A stretch of 9,394 nucleotides of DNA from Methanosarcinales archaeon (GTDB taxonomy: Archaea > Halobacteriota > Methanosarcinia > Methanosarcinales > Methanogasteraceae): assembly GCA_030672605.1 (NCBI GenBank), contig DAOVGE010000094.1:1-9394 (forward strand). Direction: 5' to 3'. Positions 5,564 to 9,394 of this stretch are shown here, piece after piece (positions within the stretch are counted from its first letter, which is position 1; the number at the start of each line of letters is the position of its first letter). A program made the translations under genes and the position numbers. The notes under the pieces were generated by a model. It did not search any database, was not told the origin of the DNA, and worked only from the letters and a program-made list of their open reading frames with translations.

Positions 5564-8014
5564 ATGGAATTTGGAATTCAGTTGTCGGAAACAACAAGAT
5601 CGAAAATGTTCGGATGGATATGCATCTCGTTGATTGCACTAACAATGTTTTGCGGATGCGCTCCGATATCAGACGCAGCTGCCGGAGATCTTCTGATGGA
5701 AAGCGGTGAGGGTGGCGATGAGATATTGCAGGTGGGCGAATCACGGGACCTGGGGTACGGGGGTTATACGCTTACCGTGATGCGGATGGAGGGGCTGGTT
5801 ATGTCGAAAGGTGGCGTGATAGTTGATCGGATGCCAGTGAGGGATGGTGATACCTATAGATATAATGTGGATGTCGATGGGGTCTCATATACGATCTTCG
5901 AAACGAAAATCAAGATAATTAGAGGGGATGACGTCGACGCGGTCAGACTTACAGATTTCCGCCTGTATTCGGACGGGTCACCGGACGCCGAATCGATTCG
6001 GCATGATAATCGTCCGCTGTACGTTGTTATCGACTACCTGCATATCACTGCGGATGTGAAGAACGGCTATGCAGTGACCACCGTGGAAGAGAAGCTCACC
6101 AATTCGCGCGACACTGCAACAGACGACGTGTTCAGATTCCTGATCCCTGATGGTGCTTTCATCTCGGGTTTTTGCCTGGTAATCGATGGGGTCGAGTACG
6201 ACGCGGATGTGCTCCCTAAGAAAGAGGCGGATGAGCGGTTTGAGGAAGCAGTCTCTGAAGGAAAGACCGCGGGTATTTTAAAGACGGAGAAAGCGAATAT
6301 ATTCGCACATTCCCTCAGTTTTGCGCCTCATCAGAGCATCATCGTCCGTCTGACTTATGAGCAACCTGTAAAAAAGATGCTCGGTGAGTATGAGTATGTG
6401 CTATCGCTGCGAGAGACCGATGCAGTACATAACGTGCCCGAGCTGTCCGTAAATATAACAGTAACATCAGTAAACCGGATCATAGATGTTAAAACACCTG
6501 GATTTGAAGGGACTAGAACAAAATATATCTCCTCCACGGAAGCACGGGTCACGTATGGTGCAAATGTGCTTCCTGACCGGGATCTTACAATCGTCTTTAC
6601 AACCGACAGCACATCGATTAATGGTGAGATGCTCTTCCACGAAACCGATGGAACTGGCGGGCAGGGGTACCTGATGCATGTCTTCTCGCCATCAGTTGCA
6701 GACCTCAATACCACGAATCTCAGTAAGGAGATCATCTTCGTGATCGACAGGTCCGGCTCAATGAGCGGCGACAAGATCACGCAGGTGAAGAATGTGTTCA
6801 CCGGCATCATCGCGGACCTCCCGCCTGATGACTACTTCAACGTGATCTTCTTCGACGATGAGGTTATGGTGTTTCGAGACGCGCTTATGGTGGCAAATGC
6901 ACAGACAAAGGCAGAGGCAGCAAACTTTGTGAACACGCTTGAGAGCGGAGGCAGCACAAACATCAATGATGCCCTGCTGACTGCGCTTGGCATGTTCGAA
7001 CCGGATACCGGGCGGGTGCCTATCATCGTCTTCCTGACCGATGGCGAGCCCACCGCGGGCGTAACATCTCCGTATGTGATCAGAGAGAATGTAAAAGCCG
7101 CAAATGAGGCAGAAGTATCCGTATTCACGATCGCGTTCGGGATCGAGGACGAAGAGAACTACGATTTCTTAAGAGCGCTCTCTCTTGCGAACTGCGGCAC
7201 AGCAGAGAGATTCTACCCAAATACGAATGCGGAGACTGCGATCAATACGTTTTACGAGACGATAGCAACGCCTGTGATAACCAATATGGACTTCAGCTAC
7301 TCTGATGTTGATTCGTCTGATATCGTGAACACTGGATACAACACGCTCTTTGCAGGCTCGGACGCAATCATACTCGCCAGATACCCTGCTGGCACGGGAA
7401 GCATCGACTCAAAAATCGATGCAGTCACTCGCACTGGCAAGAGGGAGTTTGATGAGACGTTTTCCGTAGCTTCCGGTTCCGAGAATGCTTTCATCCCGAA
7501 ACTCTGGGCATACACAAAGATCAGACGTCTGATGGATAGGATGCTAATCGAAGGCGAGACGAACTCGCTTGTATCCGGAGTTACCGAACTCTCTCTTGAG
7601 TTTGGGTTCGTAACTCCGTACACATCGCTGTTTGTGGAGGCGCCGACAACGATCTATATGACTGGGGATGCGACCCGCGCAACCGCTATTTCGGCTGATG
7701 ATGATACTGACAGGGCGTACACCGATTCTGATTCCGCCCCTAAGATATTCAGGGGGACGGACACAGATATTATTATCGTGCCCACATCCCAACCGCTTTT
7801 TGGGAAAAACAAACCTTATATGATGCCTACAACACCTGTGGAGGTGGTTGAGGGGGGGTATGTGGTAGTGACACCTGTAGAGGTGGTGGGTGTTGCAGAT
7901 GAACGTGCAAGTACACCAACTCCGACAAAGAAGCAGGTGCCTGGCTTTGGTGTGCTGTTTGCGCTGATCGGGGTGTTGATTGCTGCGGTTCTGTTACGAA
8001 AGAAAAACGGGTAA
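5564..8014 (+). CDS. S-layer-like / VIT / VWA surface protein with PGF-CTERM
   Basis: This 816-residue secreted protein has the following parts: an N-terminal signal region with a hydrophobic core at 17-30 and Cys at 20, 30 and 32; a short S-layer-type domain about 53-137 (GESRDLGYGGYTLTV, DGDTYRY, DFRLYSDG); a VIT domain about 155-285 (LPKKEADERFEEAV, LTYEQPV); a VWA domain about 388-565; and the usual C-terminal VIT-family region ending in FGFVTPYTSLFVE (680-692). An Asp/Ser/Thr-rich linker and PGF-CTERM (793-816) complete it. The metal-ion-dependent adhesion site (MIDAS) is intact: D395-x-S397-x-S399, T465 and D493. Divalent-cation-dependent binding to a protein or matrix partner is therefore expected, as in inter-alpha-trypsin-inhibitor heavy-chain-like proteins. 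The partner is unknown. Several N-glycosylation sequons (for example NIT 297-299) fit an exterior location. The S-layer domain is shortened relative to the paralogue at 8046, losing the strand with the conserved Trp. It probably belongs to the same transcript as the upstream genes. Confidence 0.93.
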   Translation: MEFGIQLSETTRSKMFGWICISLIALTMFCGCAPISDAAAGDLLMESGEGGDEILQVGESRDLGYGGYTLTVMRMEGLVMSKGGVIVDRMPVRDGDTYRYNVDVDGVSYTIFETKIKIIRGDDVDAVRLTDFRLYSDGSPDAESIRHDNRPLYVVIDYLHITADVKNGYAVTTVEEKLTNSRDTATDDVFRFLIPDGAFISGFCLVIDGVEYDADVLPKKEADERFEEAVSEGKTAGILKTEKANIFAHSLSFAPHQSIIVRLTYEQPVKKMLGEYEYVLSLRETDAVHNVPELSVNITVTSVNRIIDVKTPGFEGTRTKYISSTEARVTYGANVLPDRDLTIVFTTDSTSINGEMLFHETDGTGGQGYLMHVFSPSVADLNTTNLSKEIIFVIDRSGSMSGDKITQVKNVFTGIIADLPPDDYFNVIFFDDEVMVFRDALMVANAQTKAEAANFVNTLESGGSTNINDALLTALGMFEPDTGRVPIIVFLTDGEPTAGVTSPYVIRENVKAANEAEVSVFTIAFGIEDEENYDFLRALSLANCGTAERFYPNTNAETAINTFYETIATPVITNMDFSYSDVDSSDIVNTGYNTLFAGSDAIILARYPAGTGSIDSKIDAVTRTGKREFDETFSVASGSENAFIPKLWAYTKIRRLMDRMLIEGETNSLVSGVTELSLEFGFVTPYTSLFVEAPTTIYMTGDATRATAISADDDTDRAYTDSDSAPKIFRGTDTDIIIVPTSQPLFGKNKPYMMPTTPVEVVEGGYVVVTPVEVVGVADERASTPTPTKKQVPGFGVLFALIGVLIAAVLLRKKNG
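7832..7887 (+). repeat. Short imperfect repeat in the linker (TPVEVV twice)
   Basis: Two 17-base units, 7832-7848 and 7871-7887, differ at one base and encode TPVEVV twice in the linker before the PGF-CTERM tail. A run of seven G (7852-7858) lies between them. This looks like a small internal duplication in a flexible, low-constraint stretch. Confidence 0.7.
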
Positions 8015-8045
8015 GACCCGATACAATACATTGGAGGGTATATAA
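8015..8045 (+). repeat. 31-base intergenic spacer, copy 2, with Shine-Dalgarno
   Basis: This is the counterpart of 5533-5563, of identical length and with 23 of 31 bases the same. GGAGG at 8033-8037 lies 8 bases before ATG 8046. No terminator or other element is visible. Confidence 0.8.
8033..8037 (+). promoter_or_regulatory. Ribosome binding site of the second VIT/VWA gene
   Basis: GGAGG is followed by G and an AT-rich 7-mer before ATG 8046, with spacing identical to the paralogue's site at 5551-5555. Confidence 0.85.
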
Positions 8046-9394
8046 ATGCAATCCGGAATTAAGATAATGGAAACAGTGACATCGAAAGCGTTTGGAGGAA
8101 TCGGGTGGGCGCACGTCTGCCTGATCGCACTTGTGATACTTGCAGGATGCGCCCAGATATCAGGCGCAACCGCTGGAGATCTTCTGATGGAAAGCGGAAA
8201 TGAGGAGTATAAGACACTGACTATAGGTGAATCATGGGATATGGGATACGAAGGGTATGTGCTTACCGTGATGCAGATAGATCTGGAGGCACCAAAAGTC
8301 TGGTTGAGTATACTAAAAGATGGTAAGGAAGTTGATTCGTATGTGTTAGGTCAGGGTGATACCTACATCTATGAAACGGACATTGATGGGATTGAATATA
8401 TAATCTTCAAAGCGAAGGTACGGGGAATATTCAGAGGGACTGACGCCGACCTGGTTCAACTCGCGGATTTCCATCTATACTCAGACGGATCATCGAATGT
8501 TGAACCAACCGTATCTCACGTCGCATCACCCACCACAATCGAGTACCTGCGGATCACTGCGGATGTGAACAACGGCTACGCTATAACAAGCATTGAAGAG
8601 AAGCTCACAAACCCACACAATACTGCAGCAGACGACGAGTTCAGGTTCCTGATACCGGATGGTGCATTTATCTCGAGCTTCACTATAATAATCGACGGCG
8701 TCGAGTACGAAGCAGACGTGCTCCCTAAGAAAGAGGCAGATGAGCGGTTTGAGGCTGCGGTCTCGGAAGGAAGAACGGCTGGCGTATTAAAGACGAAGAA
8801 GGAGAACATATTCTCTTATTCCTTAAGTTTTAAACCCCACCAGAGCATCATCGTTCGTCTGACTTACGAGCAGCCCGTGAAAAAGACGCTTGGTGCGTAC
8901 GAGTATGCACTGTCGCTGCGAGAGACCGATGTGGCGCACAGCGTGCCTGATTTGTCTGTAAACATAACAGTCACATCAGTGAACCGGATTATCTCTCTGG
9001 AAACCCCGGGGTTTGAGGGGGCTAATGTTAAGTACCTCTCTTCAACAAAAGCGCGAGTTAAGTATGATGCGAAGGCACTTCCTGACCAAGATCTCAGAAT
9101 TGTCTTCACAACCGACAGCACATCGTTAAGCGGCGAGATGCTCTTCTACGAAACCGGCGGACAGGGTTACCTGATGCACATCTTCTCGCCATCGGTCGAA
9201 GACCTCGGGACCGCGGCTCTTGATAAGGAGATCATCTTTGTGATCGATAAATCAGGTTCGATGAGTGGCAACAAGATCGCGCAGGTGCAGAGGGTCTTTG
9301 CAGGTATCATCGCAGACCTCCCGCCTGCTGACTACTTCAATGTGATCTTCTTTGATCGGCAGAGCGTGATATTCAGTGACACGCTCATGGAAGC
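8046..9394 (+). CDS. S-layer-like / VIT / VWA surface protein, paralogue (cut by right edge)
   Basis: The frame stays open from ATG 8046 to the window end: 449 codons plus two bases. The signal region ends in VILAGCAQISGATAG. LAGC at 32-35 fits a lipobox, while the ATAG that follows could be a signal peptidase I site, so the maturation route is uncertain. The S-layer domain (about 57-148) is more complete than in the 5564 gene: GESWDMGYEGYVLTV, KVWLSILKDGKEVDS, QGDTYIYETD, FRGTDADLVQL. This strongly resembles the Methanosarcina-type S-layer repeat. A VIT domain follows (about 168-295, LPKKEADERFEAAV, LTYEQPV), then the start of a VWA domain with the first MIDAS element D401-x-S403-x-S405. The rest of the VWA and any PGF-CTERM tail are outside the window; they are expected by analogy with the neighbour but not seen. 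It is a tandem duplicate of the 5564 gene, including the spacer before it. Confidence 0.92.
   Translation, partial: MQSGIKIMETVTSKAFGGIGWAHVCLIALVILAGCAQISGATAGDLLMESGNEEYKTLTIGESWDMGYEGYVLTVMQIDLEAPKVWLSILKDGKEVDSYVLGQGDTYIYETDIDGIEYIIFKAKVRGIFRGTDADLVQLADFHLYSDGSSNVEPTVSHVASPTTIEYLRITADVNNGYAITSIEEKLTNPHNTAADDEFRFLIPDGAFISSFTIIIDGVEYEADVLPKKEADERFEAAVSEGRTAGVLKTKKENIFSYSLSFKPHQSIIVRLTYEQPVKKTLGAYEYALSLRETDVAHSVPDLSVNITVTSVNRIISLETPGFEGANVKYLSSTKARVKYDAKALPDQDLRIVFTTDSTSLSGEMLFYETGGQGYLMHIFSPSVEDLGTAALDKEIIFVIDKSGSMSGNKIAQVQRVFAGIIADLPPADYFNVIFFDRQSVIFSDTLME

Noticed and set aside
5581..5595. Small hairpin (GTTGT/ACAAC stem) right after the start of the VIT/VWA gene
   Set aside because: The stem is only 5 base pairs and is not preserved in the paralogue at 8046.
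192..9394. MoxR/ViaA-type ATPase-VWA chaperone system
   Set aside because: The ATPases have the features of the archaeal PF01637-like family, not MoxR, and the VWA proteins carry export signals, so they would be in different compartments.
1..9394. CRISPR array, tRNA/rRNA genes, transposase or integrase
   Set aside because: No regularly spaced short repeats, no tRNA-like or rRNA-like sequence and no recombinase motifs were seen; nearly all bases belong to the listed genes.

Overview
The window looks like archaeal DNA. Four of the reading frames end in a PGF-CTERM tail (a Pro-Gly-Phe motif, a hydrophobic helix, then a short basic end), which is the sorting signal processed by archaeosortase A on S-layer-associated proteins. 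The last two genes open with a short domain resembling the S-layer repeat known from Methanosarcina (PF07752-like), and two genes encode P-loop ATPases of the large archaeal ATPase family (PF01637-like). Ribosome binding sites are strong GGAGG or GAGGTGAT types. Together this suggests a euryarchaeon of the methanogen/ANME type (Halobacteriota). Genus or species cannot be named from this sequence.

Layout: everything reads on the + strand and coding is almost continuous; only two 31-base gaps are not translated. Positions 1-195 are the tail end of a surface protein. Then come ATPase 1 (192-1262), a DUF2341/ConA-like surface protein (1255-3138), ATPase 2 (3135-4178) and a second surface protein with a different N-terminal head (4171-5532). 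These five reading frames alternate surface protein / ATPase / surface protein / ATPase / surface protein, and each overlaps the next by 4 bases (surface to ATPase, ATGA) or 8 bases (ATPase to surface). After a 31-base spacer comes a large S-layer-like/VIT/VWA protein (5564-8014). After a second, related 31-base spacer comes its paralogue (8046 to beyond the right edge).

How the genes may work together: the ATPases have no signal peptide or membrane segment and should be cytosolic. The surface proteins have signal peptides and PGF-CTERM tails and should sit on the outer face of the membrane or S-layer. The tight overlaps suggest coupled, roughly equimolar translation of each ATPase with its neighbouring surface protein. 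The surface proteins share a membrane-proximal stalk (a DUF11/CARDB-like module plus an Ig-like module) but carry different heads. The locus therefore reads as a tandemly duplicated cassette with exchangeable displayed domains, followed by two VWA-type binding proteins. I cannot assign a biological role. Adhesion, cell-cell contact, surface sensing and conflict/recognition are all possible, and the pairing of a STAND-like ATPase with an anchored surface protein is the part most worth following up.
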